A DNA stretch of 64,000 nt from Synchiropus splendidus. Lineage: Eukaryota; Chordata; Actinopteri; Syngnathiformes; Callionymidae. A model generated the notes under the pieces. It did no database searches and had not been told where the DNA came from. It was given only the letters and a program-made list of their open reading frames with translations. Of the stretch, positions 10,107 to 22,152 are shown one piece after another (the stretch's first letter is position 1; the number at the start of each line of letters is the position of its first letter). The stretch spans positions 15,814,501-15,878,500 of the forward strand of contig NC_071335.1 of NCBI RefSeq assembly GCF_027744825.2. Direction: 5' to 3'. The position numbers were made by a program, and so were the translations under genes.

Positions 10107-10307
10107 TGTTATATCTCTCGACACTGATTCCTCATAGGAACACACGTTCAAATATCCCGGAGAGAAACGACACCACAGCTGTTGTTTTTGGGCACACTTC
10201 TTCGGTCTTCTTTTATTATACAGATAGAACACAAACAACACTCAATCAATACAGACGCCCCCTAATGTTTAGTCTCAACATAGCATCCATTAATCCCATA
10301 CACAACA
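10107..10307 (-). repeat. 5' LTR of Ty3/gypsy element
   Basis: 201 bp, partner of 5524-5730. The sequence just inside it (minus strand TTGGCGACGAG near 10092-10102) is the candidate tRNA primer-binding site. Confidence 0.9.
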
Positions 10308-10312
10308 AAATC
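10308..10312. repeat. Target-site duplication (right) of Ty3/gypsy element
   Basis: AAATC, identical to 5519-5523. Confidence 0.85.
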
Positions 10313-11067
10313 TATGAGCAATGACTTGTTCTCCTATAAGCCACTACTGAGGAACGTTGTTTGTAGTATGCACCAAACAACTTTATTGTGACCTTCTAGG
10401 TAGAAAATATAATAATAATAATTAAAATAAAACTTTATGAAGCTTTTTTTTTATATGTGTCAGTCTTTTTCTTCTTCTTCTTTCGGCTCCTCCCTTCAGG
10501 TGTAGCCACAGCAGATCACCTTCCTCCATCTCTCCCTGTCCTCTGCTTCCTCTTCTCTCAAAGCTACAAACCTCATGTCCTCCTTCACCACCTCCATAAA
10601 CCTCCTCTTTGGCCTTCCTCTCCACCTTCTGCCTGGCAGTTCCAACCTCAACATCTTCCTACCAATGTACTGGCTCTCTCTCCTCTGTACATGTCCAAAC
10701 CATGAGTCAGTCTTTTGATAATATAATAATAAAAAATATACATAAAAAAAACCTCAAGTTGAAGGGTTATCACAGCTATTTTAGGTGAAATTAAAAAAGA
10801 TAACTACATTAATTATTTACATATACATTAATTATTTGCATGACACTATTTCAAATAGATATTTTTAAATAAATAATATATTTTTGTCAGGACGAAATCA
10901 AACCACTATGGCAAATTAAAGGTTTAGGTAAAATAAGATATGAAACAAAAAATAACATGTATACCATCCATAACAATGTTTTGCTTTCACATTTAGAACC
11001 ATTGTTCCTCTTTTTTTTGTACATTGATTCATTTTCCTAGCTCCGGATAGATCCTGATGTACTTCAC
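10313..11067. other. AT-rich spacer with a LINE tail fragment
   Basis: No exon is seen. Apart from the LINE fragment at 10461-10704, the stretch is AT-rich and featureless up to the start of the right duplicate near 11068. Confidence 0.5.
10461..10704 (-). mobile_element. LINE 3'-end fragment (RTE-like)
   Basis: About 240 bp closely similar to 54777-54990. On the minus strand the longer copy codes for the extreme C terminus of a LINE polyprotein (GRPKRRFMEVVKEE phrase). This copy keeps only that tail and a GAA-rich 3' end. It is a dead-on-arrival 5'-truncated insertion. Confidence 0.65.
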
Positions 11068-11562
11068 AACTGGAACTGTGAAGATGGTTTAATCCACAGT
11101 CACCAACACTGACTGATGGGGAACGTTTTGAAACAGCAGAGCAGACATATTCCATCAGCAGTTTCTGGTGAAGTTCATGTCGCACTCGATATCCCACCAT
11201 GCCGTGGGAGCCAGGCACAAGTTCAGCGGGTCAGCAGCACTTTGCCTGGTGCTGGACACACCCACTGACAACGGCTGATAATTTCATATACACATGTGTT
11301 GTTGTCTTTTATTCCTTTCTAAATTATTTATTGCAGAAGTCTTTGTTCCACACCATAATGTCAGTGCCTTTAGGGAATACACTGATTGCATTTTGGGGGA
11401 GATAGTTAGTTGATATCAATGCAGGGATGAAATCTTATTGCAGAACTAACCATCTATGAACCAAGACAGAAATATTGTGATTAAGTCTTGATGGTTGCTT
11501 TCTTTTTTGCCATGATGCTGACCTTCAACTTCCTTCACTCGCGTCACGTTTGTTCCCACAAA
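11068..11562. repeat. Right copy of duplicated flank
   Basis: Matches 1 to about 533 with small differences, including loss of a stretch near 11245. It marks the right-hand unit of the segmental duplication that contains receptor B. Confidence 0.7.
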
Positions 11563-11573
11563 AAGATAAGTAG

Positions 11574-11650
<77 letters not shown>
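11574..11650. repeat. (TAA)n microsatellite
   Basis: About 25 uninterrupted TAA units. It sits where the left copy has unrelated sequence and the DIRS element. Confidence 0.9.
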
Positions 11651-11652
<2 letters not shown>

Positions 11653-12284
11653 TTGACTTTCCCTGGTAGCTGGTCAGATTGGAACGAGTAACTTAAAGTG
11701 CCTAACTTTCGAAAGAAGCAGCTAGGAACTGTAACTAGTCACTAATTTAAAGTAACTTGTCCAACACTGCCTGTTCCACGTGCTCCATCCATCACTGTCG
11801 ACATGAGCAGAGTTCCTGCTCTGGTGCGCTGTTCTTCTGTGACATCGCTTGCAATATACTGCCACCTTGCGACCAGCTAGAGTTACTACAACAGCATCAC
11901 GATGGCCAAGAAAAAAAGTTCAGCAGGTGGGACGTTCATTGCTTCTGATATGTTTCATGGATATTCAAGAATATTTTCATGGACCATTGCTTGTTAAAAA
12001 TATTTACTAAAAAAGATAAGAAAAAAAAAGCTATATGGACAAATATTACAAACAAAACTTTACTCATCACATTACTCATCTAAATCTTTGCACTGCAGGT
12101 TTGTTCTACCCTGATAATACATACAAAAATATCCATGTTCAGTGTCGCAAAGTCAGGGACATCGGCTAGTGTCAGCTGAGACAGATCTCTGACTAAAGAA
12201 TGAGAAACCACTTGGCGACATGTCACTAAACAGCATGGAGTCAGATGTGAATGCAGCGCTACAGTGAGCAACAGAGAAGGGAAG

Positions 12285-14788
12285 TCAGACTGGATCAGCA
12301 TGAGCTCCTCTGATGGCAGAATAGGTGACCTCCTCAGATGGAGGCCCTTCCATGCTCCTGGGTTGGCTGGAGGGCATGTTGCAGTAGAGCGCGGCGTCTG
12401 CAGGAACCTGGAAGGCTCTGTTCACAGTGACGTCAGAGTAAATGACAGCTGCTGGATCTGGAGAGTCGGTGGAGCGACGGTCTGGTTTTTCATCTGGGTC
12501 GGCAGTTGGAAGGAAGATCATGACTGTGATGATCAATATCTGGTCGGTGGACTCTTATTAACACACTGCTGGGAACTTATATAGGCTTGTCTTAAAAAAT
12601 GGATCAGTCTATAACCTTAAACCAGCTATGAGAAACTTCATGAAGAATTGTCTTGATCTCCAATTGCCAAGTCATTTGGGCTTTTGAACTGCTGTGTTCA
12701 TCCTCTATATCATCCTCTCTCTGTTGTGGCTTGAAACTCACTCCTCATATTTTACTTTCCAAAAGTTAACAAGTGGTTGTGTCTAGCATCGGTCCTGGTG
12801 GGTCATAAGGTCAATGCTGAGTCAGGAGAGTCTCACTGGGAGAAGGCTGTTAAAGCAATGTGAAAAATGAGGAACAAGAATGTGGACGAAGGGCAGGAGT
12901 GCGAGAGACACTGTGGAGAGGGGCACTGGGTGGGTTGCTGGCGATGTGCTAGTGACTAGGGACAATCTCCTCTCCCACCCTCGACTCCCACTACTTAACA
13001 TACAGGCCGGACAGATCCACAGAGGGCGTCAGCACCATAGCTCTGCAGGCTGAGCTGCACCCTACAGAGAGGAGGTCCAGAAATCCGCAACCAGGTGTTC
13101 GGATAAGAACCTAGCTCTGAAAAGCACAGAGTCAAAGGAGGTCATTGTCAACTTAAGAGGGAACAAAACTGATCCACCCCTCTTTACATCAACAGCGAAT
13201 GAGTTCTGGGAGTCTGGGAGTCCAGATCTTCTGGACAGCCAACATCACAGAAGGCTTAGCAGCATCAGCACCTCCTGAGGACTCAGGCACAGGAACTGCA
13301 CTTCCAAAGACAGGGAGAGTCTTCAGAGGACTGTCCTCTCTACTCCACCGTCTGCCTCCGCAGAGCTAGCAACATCCTAAAAGTCAGTTCTCATCTTGGC
13401 TTCCAGCTGTTTGTGCTGTTTCCTTCTGGGAGACGTTTCTGGTGTATCAAAGTAAGAACAAATTGGCTGAAGAAGGTTTTTTTTCAGGGAGTCATCTTCA
13501 CCCTCAGCTCTCACATGTAACAAGCGCAGATGATACAAAATGCAAAATACAATGTGCAATACTTCACATGTCACTGCTGCTTTATACTTTATCCCAACCC
13601 TGGGAGTGCTATTTTTTATTTATGTCATTCTGCAAATAATCATATTTCCACATCTATTTCTCGACCTATTTTAAACCGATTCTATACTTATCCTGAAAAT
13701 TGTAATTTACTGTGTGCACTGTGTGGAGTTGCTGCTCAATTCCATTGTATAGGTGCATAATGACATTAAAGGCTATTCTATTTTCTATTCTATTGGGAAG
13801 GTCAGGGCTTACTGTTCATACCAGGTGTTCCTCCAAAGTATCTCCTTCGTTGGAGGCAGAAGAAAAGGACCAACACCAGAACCCCAAAGCAAATCCCAAG
13901 TCCTGCTCCAACATGCTGCTCAGTTACTAAAACACACACACACAGAAGAGAAGTTCAACCTTTGTGTTATTGTCTCAACCTTCCCAAATGGCCATTACCT
14001 GAGGATGGAGGTGGTTTTGTTATTTCAACTGTTGTGTCAGTAACGTTCCTCTCCTCCTCAGTTTTGTTCTTCACCTCAACAGTTTCACTGTTCTCATTTA
14101 CAGTCTCATTCCTCGTCGCAACAGTTTCATTCTTCATGGTTGCACTGCTATTCTTCTTCTCATCTGGTTCTTTCTTCTCCTTCCTTGGCTCTGGTGAAAA
14201 CAGGAAATATAACAAATGGCTTAATGTCACAGTTAAATATCGACAAATCATACAGTAGTTGTCTGGATGAGATGCAGATCACATGAAAACCTTCTGAGTT
14301 GACTTACTTTCAACAACGGTGAGGTGAACTTTATTATATGTGTCCTTAAGAAGTCTCTCTACTCCACACCAGTATGTTCCTGAGTCGTTCACCACCAGGT
14401 TATAAATGGTCACATCAAAATCATCCCCTCTGTCAGTTATGTGATACTTGGCTGTGTTTGGACCTTTGCTGGTTATGAGGACATCTTTGTATTCACATGC
14501 TCCTCTGCAGAAATACTTTGTGTTGCTGTAAGCATAGGAGTGAGAACATGTAATTGTGATATCTTCCCCCTCCTTCCCTGTTCGTCTCAGATGATACGCG
14601 TCCACGTCTGAAACCCCTGCAGAGAAGACAAATACATATAAAGTCCCTCTTGAAGTGGTGAACATGAAACAGTCATTACAATGACAAAGGAAATACATCA
14701 CTCAAATGAGTGATGAAGAAACACGTGTGAACGCAGCAGACTCACCTGCCAGAAAACAGAGCAGAACCATCAGAGAATTGATCTCCAT
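12285..14788 (-). CDS. Receptor B: pIgR/CD300-like IgV receptor with ITIM tail
   Basis: Exons in coding order: 14746-14788 (signal MEINSLMVLLCFLAG), 14308-14616 (IgV), 13999-14190 (stalk), 13822-13926 (transmembrane), 12285-12493 (tail). Total 858 bases, 285 residues. The Ig domain has ITCSHSYAY, KYFCRGAC and DSGTYWCGVE. The stalk is acidic with five N-glycosylation sequons (NSS, NET twice, NKT, NVT). Tail tyrosines are VIYSDV and VTYSAI (ITIMs) and ALYCNM (a YxxM motif). The acceptor used by receptors A and C is mutated here (AG to TG at 12503-12504); the next AG, 9 nt downstream, keeps the frame and is assumed. Likely an inhibitory myeloid-type receptor at the cell surface. Confidence 0.78.
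12980..13795 (+). mobile_element. Decayed LINE 3' end (L2/CR1-like) in receptor B intron 4
   Basis: On the plus strand, broken frames contain phrases resembling the C-terminal end of fish L2/CR1-type LINE proteins, for example the region around 13395-13445 reading FQLFVLFPSGRRF. The segment ends in a TTCTA-rich tail (13774-13795), a common tail of such fish LINEs. It is absent from the paired intron of receptor A, so it inserted after the duplication. Family assignment is tentative. Confidence 0.5.
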
Positions 14789-15470
14789 TCTTCTGGCTCA
14801 GTACTTTCTGATCATCCTTGTCAGTTTCTCAGGTTCCTGCTTCATCTTCAGTGAAAAAACTCATCAGTCTGATGTGACCCTTCAGAACAGCCAGTTCCTG
14901 TGAAATGGTTTGTGGTAGTTCTGACGCACACGAGAGGAAACCCTGCTTGTCAAGACCTCTCTCTCTAACACACACATACAGGGGGGAAATGAGTTCACCA
15001 TTTCACTCAGTAAATACATTTCTAATGGTGCGCTCGACATGATACTTCTACTACATCTGGACAACATCCTGTGAGATCCACACATGCCTGACCTTAAACC
15101 ACAGATGTCCACAAATGATGTCATGTCAAACATCAGCTGGAACAAACCAGTAATTCGAAAGAATCTTCTCATGATGCTTAAAAACAAGATGCTCTCTCAA
15201 GACCTCAGCAACCTCATGTTCCAAAACCTCATGATAGAATTGGTTACAGATGTATTTCTACACCTCTGAATGTCCCAGTCAGCACTGCTGGTGCTGCAGT
15301 CGCCATAAACGGCCACGAGCAGGTGCTCTTGGCAACATTCCTCACAGAGAGGAGTGAAAAGAATTATCAGAAGAGCTGTCCACAAGCCAAGGGCCTCAGG
15401 ACGATTTAAAAGTAGCAGGTGCAGTGGTTTGAAAGGAAGCAAAAGTAATGCGCTCAAACGTCATGGCATG
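14789..15470. other. Upstream region of receptor B, no gene seen
   Basis: Contains the immediate upstream flank shared with receptor A (to about 14900), then unremarkable sequence. No exon was supported. Confidence 0.45.
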
Positions 15471-15474
15471 TATG

Positions 15475-15800
15475 TCCGTTCACCACACAAGACTCAAGAC
15501 AAGCCTGTGAAATACATTCCGCTCAGATGAGCCAAAATGCACATCATGTCTGTAGGAAAAATGGCACTGCACTTCACCCCCAAAACACCACACCTGCACT
15601 GACGTTTGGAGGTGGGAACGCCATGGTGTGGGCCTGTTTCTCCCTGCGTATGGTCCTAACAAACTAAGTACAATAAAGGGAAAGAGAAATGGAAAATGTG
15701 GAGACAGATGATGTACAGAAGATGGAAAGAGGGTGGACATTTCAACAGAACAATGATCCTTAACACGCAGTCAAGGACCTGGTGCCGTTGCTGTGTGAAC
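15475..15800 (+). pseudogene. Tc1/mariner transposase relic
   Basis: Plus-strand frames, with frameshifts, spell remnants of Tc1 transposase. A SDE-type catalytic phrase (near 15520) is followed by a histidine-rich HPKN-like stretch and a GGG..MVW-like motif (around 15600-15640), then the region resembling the conserved NNDPKH box (around 15748-15775). The frames are degraded and terminal inverted repeats were not located. The relic lies between receptors B and C. Confidence 0.55.
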
Positions 15801-16111
15801 ATGGCCTTAAACTGTGCTTGTCAAGTTTAATTTATTAAAAAGAGACATCTTTTTTTGTTATGAAGTTCATTACTTTCAAACACTTAGCGAAACATTTGCG
15901 AGAAACTAAATCTATATGTTAAATGTAAAACGGATGCGCTGTTCCACGAATAAATATAATATGTATATATAAAATATTACAAAAACTGTCATCAAAATTC
16001 GCCCAGCCTTTGCACTGAAATATTGTTCGACAAGTATATATGCACATACTACATCTGGAGTCAGCCACTTGAGGCACGAGGCAGCGGAAGTCCATGCAAC
16101 ACAGAGGGAAG
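15801..16111. other. 3' flank of receptor C
   Basis: AT-rich sequence with no exon seen. It probably includes the receptor C 3' untranslated region. Confidence 0.4.
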
Positions 16112-17499
16112 TCAGACTGAGTCAGCGTGAGCGCCTCTGATGGTAGAATAGGTGACCGCTTCAGATGGTGGCACAATGGTGGGCATAGGTCCAGGTGACC
16201 TTGTTCTGTTCAAAGTGACGTCAGAGTAAATGACTCCTGGATCTGGGGAGTTGGCCGAGCGACCGTCTGGTTTCTCATCTGGGTCGGCTGTTGATAGGAA
16301 GAAAGAAAGGCCCGGTTAGTTACTTTCATCTAGTGAAGAATTTTCTTCATCTCTTATTAATAAAACTAATATCAAGCTATGAACTGTTTTGTTCATGCTT
16401 GTGAGCGCCCACTATTGAGGAGTCAAATGAGTGAGCTTCTTTGAAGATGTCCAGGTGCATTTCATTTGACAAAACATGAATGATGGAAGATCGATGCATT
16501 TTGTTTCATAAAAGAATCCAATCCAATGGTGCTGTCTTACAGCAGAAGGAAAGCCCATTGACAGGATGTGTACAATGAGGAACGAGGATGTGGAAGAAGG
16601 GTAGAAGAAGGGAGAGCTGTCTTGGCCTCATTGCAAGTTCAGTGTGTTAACATTCATACCAGAGCGTCTTCTTCGTAGGAGGAAGAGCAAAAGGAGGACC
16701 AAAACCAGAATCGTGAAGCAAATCCCGAGTCCTGCTCCGATGTACACCACAGTGTCTAAAAAACACAGAAGAGTTCCTCAAACGTTTGTCTTGTAGTCTC
16801 GGTTTTTAACTACCCAAGTGGCTATCACTGCACCTGAGGGTCGAGTTGAGTCTTTACTTTGACCTGACGTGTCAGTGACCTCTGGAGCTAATGAAAACAG
16901 GAAAGCAGATCATATTTTGACCAATGTTAGTAGAAACATATTGCTATCTTGAAAATGTGCTGCATTGAATGATCGGAATATATGAAAAAGTTCTGAGTTG
17001 ACTTACCTTTTTCAACGGTGAGGTCAACTCTAGTATACGTGTCCACGCCAACTCTGTCTATTCCACACCAGTACAATCCTGAGTCTTTCACCTCCAGGTT
17101 ATAAATGGTCACATCGAAATCATTCCCTCTGTCAGTTATGTGATACTTGGCTGTGTTTGGACCTTCGCTGGTTATGAGGATATCTTTGTAGTCACATTCT
17201 CCTCTGCAGAAATACTTTGTGTTGCCGTAAGCATTTGAGTGAGAACATGTAATTGTGATATCTTCCCCCTCCTTCCCTGTTAGTCTCAGACCATTCGCCA
17301 CGTCTGACCCCACTGCAGAGAACACAAATACATAGGAATCCGTACATGAACGTGAGCACCATTGAAAGCCAAATTACAATGACAAAGAAGATACTTCACT
17401 CAGCTGCCAAATGAACAACAAAGAAAACAAACATTCTAAAGCAGCAGACTCACCTGCCAGAAAACAGGCCAGAATCATCAGAGGCATCTCGGAATACAT
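16112..17499 (-). CDS. Receptor C: pIgR/CD300-like IgV receptor with two ITIMs
   Basis: Exons in coding order: 17454-17499 (signal MYSEMPLMILACFLAG), 17007-17312 (IgV), 16834-16887 (short stalk), 16660-16755 (transmembrane), 16112-16287 (tail). Total 678 bases, 225 residues, frame intact. The Ig exon has ITCSHSNAY, KYFCRGEC and DSGLYWCGID. The membrane span is VVYIGAGLGICFTILVLVLL followed by an RRRR stop-transfer. The tail has two clean ITIMs, VIYSDV and VTYSTI, about 35 residues apart. All splice sites are canonical, so of the A/B/C trio this is the least damaged gene. Expected role is inhibitory signalling through SH2 phosphatases. Confidence 0.85.
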
Positions 17500-17900
17500 G
17501 ACTTTCTGTTGGTTACTGGTTCCTCTAAAGTGAAGCATTTCCTCTCTCTACATCTTCTTTCATGAAAAAAAAAAAAATCCACTGCTTCCTCACTCACTCG
17601 CAAGAGGAAATGTTGCTTAAAAAATAAATAAATAAAATACATGAATAAAAAAGACGTAGCTTTTATTCCCCTTTATTCTGCGATCAATAGGCGAACAAGA
17701 AGTGTTGTCCTGCGTCCATCATCCACGATACTTTTAAAACAACCATGGTGTTCCCAGACCACTTGACAGATACATGTTGAGTAATGTTGCAACCTTTCGG
17801 AAGAAAAGGAAACTGTATTTTACGCTTTTTTTATTCGATTGAGAATCATCAGGTTTATCTCCACTGTGCTCCACTCGTACGTTTTCAATCGTGAAGGACT
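17500..17900. other. Spacer between receptors C and D
   Basis: No exon is seen. It should hold the receptor C promoter and the receptor D 3' untranslated region. Confidence 0.4.
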
Positions 17901-20325
17901 CTAATCTCTGCAGTCATTTAGGGTTTGATAGATGTGAACGTCTGCCTGGCTCGGATCCAGTTCCTCATATTTGTTGGAGCACAGCGACTTCCTCATCTCC
18001 ACGGAATCGCAGTCCGGCGGCGGAGCTGCTTGTGAAAATCCATTCTTCGTGTCACGTTCAGAGGAAGTAAGATCATGTTGCTCAGGCTCGGATGTCGGAG
18101 TCTGAAGAAAACAGATACACTCAGAAGGTTGCCATTTTTGCCTACGGTCAATATGTGGTGGTCAACACACCTCTGCATCTTGGTGAGAGTGTGAGCGGCG
18201 CCACCTGGCGGCAGCCAAGAACAGACAAACAGTGAGCAGACAGACGATCAGCAGCACCATGATTCCCATCAGGGAGGCCAGAAACAACGGAAAGTTACGT
18301 TCTGCAGAAGAAAAAAAGGTCAGCGTGGTGCACAAAATCCAGAAATCAAACCTTTCAATAGATTCAGTCAAAAATGGGGGTCATCGGTCTTAACATCCGA
18401 CAGGTATTTGTTGACATGCATGAGGTGAGAAAGGAGAATACCACGTCCTTCAGACAGCAGTAAAAACAGGCTTTGATACTGAAAGCTCACAAGAGCCAAG
18501 CTCAAATACCACAGTTCATACTGGGTTGACCTTTCAAATGTCAGAGACACAAAACTCAAGTCATTATGTCGCAACCTCCATCAAAGAGGTTGCTACAGTC
18601 AGCGTCACCTGTCTGTGCATCTAACAGTTGTGGACAAACTTGAATGACATTTCGATCACGACAGTTCAGACACAATTGACTCAATTGAATAGATGCTTTT
18701 GTGACTGTGGTGATGAAATGTGCGGCTCATTGTTTTAGGGTTGATCAGACAGCGCGCAATAGTGCTGGTGTGATCCCAAGTCAGCATCACAGAGTCTGCA
18801 GGTGCCTCTGACAAGGGGATTATTTGACACAACTTTCTATGAAAAAGAAATTTCCTGCTGCTTCATTTCAAGATATGTGCGATTTCCGCTTCTTCAATCT
18901 CTGAGAGTGCTTTATGGACACCAGGAAAGTACCTGTTGCCTACAGGCAAGTGCAAAAAAAACTTGTGGAACAAACCCTCATTTCAGCCTGATAGCAACAC
19001 ATGAGAACTTCGAGAGCACTTCTTTCTGGAGTATCCTCCGCGGATCACCATCACTTCAACAGACCTCACCAAACACGAAGGCGGCACTCGAGCATGCAAC
19101 TATTGCCATGGAATAACGTCAAAATATCATGAGGCACTTGTTGAACAGTACTCCAAAAAGTGAAATATACATAAAGCTTTGTTGTTATTGTTATTGTTGT
19201 TATCCGTAAAACCTAATGATACATGAAAGTTCATTCAATTTGTTGTGTATTACACGCTGTGTGAAGTCAAGTTTCTGTTTTTGTTTTTGTTTGATGAACA
19301 ATACAAGGAAAAGGAATTACCTCGATGGTCACAACTACACATTGTTTTGTAAGAAAAATATTTTCATAATTATGATAATTTTCATAATTCTTTTTTTTCA
19401 ATTATTAACCGCAATGGTGTTATTATTAATAATGCCACTATAACTACAATATGTCAGTTTCCCGTGACATATGAAGCGCTAGACATCTTTGCACGTTCAA
19501 ACAAGTTTGAACAGAATTTTCTCCTGCACTTCTTTCAGGAGTTGTTGTTACACAAGTCTTATCTATTTGTATGCTCCCACATTCAGACGTTCACGCTGTA
19601 ATGTTGCTGCTTCTCTACAAGATGCCGCGGGCAGTGTCCCTAAATGTGGCTCATAAACATTAAAAAAAAAAGAAAAGCAAAAATGTAACGTCCTCGTATG
19701 TCAAGGTTAAATCCAAATGGTCGAGGCAGACCACAGAAGTCGTGAAAAATTTCCTGAAAATCAATTCACAGAGTTCAGACACTGACAAGCAAACAAATGA
19801 ACCACAGCCGGTGAAATCATGGCCTCTTCCACTCGTCGAATGTGCTGTACCTTGAACAACCGTCAGGAGTATTGGCGTGATGTAGTCTGCCCTCTCGCAA
19901 ATATCCACTCCACACCAGTACAACCCGCTGTCCTCCAGGAGCACAATGTCCAAGCCCACGCTGACAAAGGCGCCGCTGGTGTTGTCGTACAGCGAGAATC
20001 GGCCGTCCGTCACCACCGTGTCGTGTTTGTCGGCCCAGACGGTTTGAGCGGAGCAGAGATCTTCCTCAACTCGGCAAAAATACTTGGCGTGGCTTTGCAT
20101 GCCTGGTTGATAGTCGCAAGTAAAGTTCAACGGTTTTCCATTTAAGGCGACGACAGCTTTGGGTTTGATGCTGCGTAAAGCTGCTCGGAAAACAAAACAA
20201 AAAACGTGGATTATGAAAGCCAGTGTCTTACATGAAGAAGGGGAAAAAAAGTGTTGGAGAGTCTCACCTTGGGATTGAAGCATGTTGACGAAGACTAGCG
20301 AGATTTTCATCAACATTCCTGTCAT
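17901..20325 (-). CDS. Receptor D: IgV receptor with ITAM-like tail
   Basis: Exons in coding order: 20268-20325 (signal, MTGMLMKISLVFVNMLQSQG), 19851-20180 (IgV), 18171-18301 (transmembrane), 17901-18101 (tail). Joined they give 720 bases, 239 residues; a stalk exon in the 1.5-kb intron cannot be excluded. The Ig domain has LNFTCDYQPGMQSHAKYFC and DSGLYWCGVD, so it is the same family but diverged from A-C. The membrane span is roughly PLFLASLMGIMVLLIVCLL with no charged residue. The tail ends with YEEL and YQTL nine residues apart, close to ITAM spacing (YxxL/I-x6-12-YxxL/I), then CRD and stop. This suggests an activating receptor that signals by itself, unlike the ITIM neighbours. Confidence 0.75.
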
Positions 20326-20950
20326 GGTTAATTTCCCGTCCGACACATTCGGGTCCCGGAGCTGCTTCACAATGAGGCAAATGTCACTTCAATTAGTCTT
20401 TATTTTGGGGCCCTTTCTCTTTGATCTGTTCCTCTTTCGTTAGCTCCATTGCGGCTAGCGCTCCCTGGCTTATGAAAGGGGAATTAAGAACGCGTGTTCA
20501 CATGAGAGTTGAAAAATGAGAACCAGGCCTTAAACTTAAACCATAATATTCTATTATATAGACCAGTTCATGATATGATCAAATAGAGTTCCAATTTAAA
20601 TGCCATGTTTTGGGGCTCTGTCATTCACATGACCTTCACCAACCCCTTCACATCTGGATGGAATAGCCACTGAAAGATATTATTTAGCTGCTTGTCAAAT
20701 AAAGAGGCAACAAACTAGCCATTCATGAAAGCAGTTCAACTCTAAAAACTTGACTGTTGCTGTGGTTACATTGACACTTTTCCCTTGTGAGTGTATTCTG
20801 TTCAGAGACCAAGGCTGTTGTTGGATAGCAAGGATGTTTTCCATAGTTTATGAGTGGTGTGCATTGTTAAGTTCGTCTTACAGGAGTGTCTATTGGTTGG
20901 TGTGACTGAAGAAGGCGTACGCGACGTGACGTGTGCGTGTTGACGTTACA
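20326..20950. other. Upstream region of receptor D
   Basis: No exon seen. Probable promoter region of receptor D, then unremarkable AT-rich sequence up to the microsatellite. Confidence 0.4.

Positions 20951-22152
<1,202 letters not shown>

Larger units (their letters stand above)
5524..10307 (-). mobile_element. Ty3/gypsy LTR retrotransposon, near full length
   Basis: A 4.78-kb element with terminal LTRs of 207 and 201 bp, TG...CA-type ends (TGTTATATC to CACAACA) and an exact AAATC target duplication. Coding order on the minus strand is Gag with zinc knuckles, protease, reverse transcriptase, RNase H, integrase, which is the Ty3/gypsy order. No envelope ORF is present. A purine-rich tract (minus-strand AGTGGGGAGGAA) abuts the 3' LTR at 5731-5742. 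Two coding lesions are visible: an in-frame stop at 8561-8563 and a frameshift near 7385. The LTRs differ by only about four substitutions and one 6-bp indel by eye, so the insertion is young. Confidence 0.92.

Noticed and set aside
11574..11650. Possible CRISPR-like regular repeat
   Set aside because: Simple TAA microsatellite without spacers, in a eukaryotic genome.
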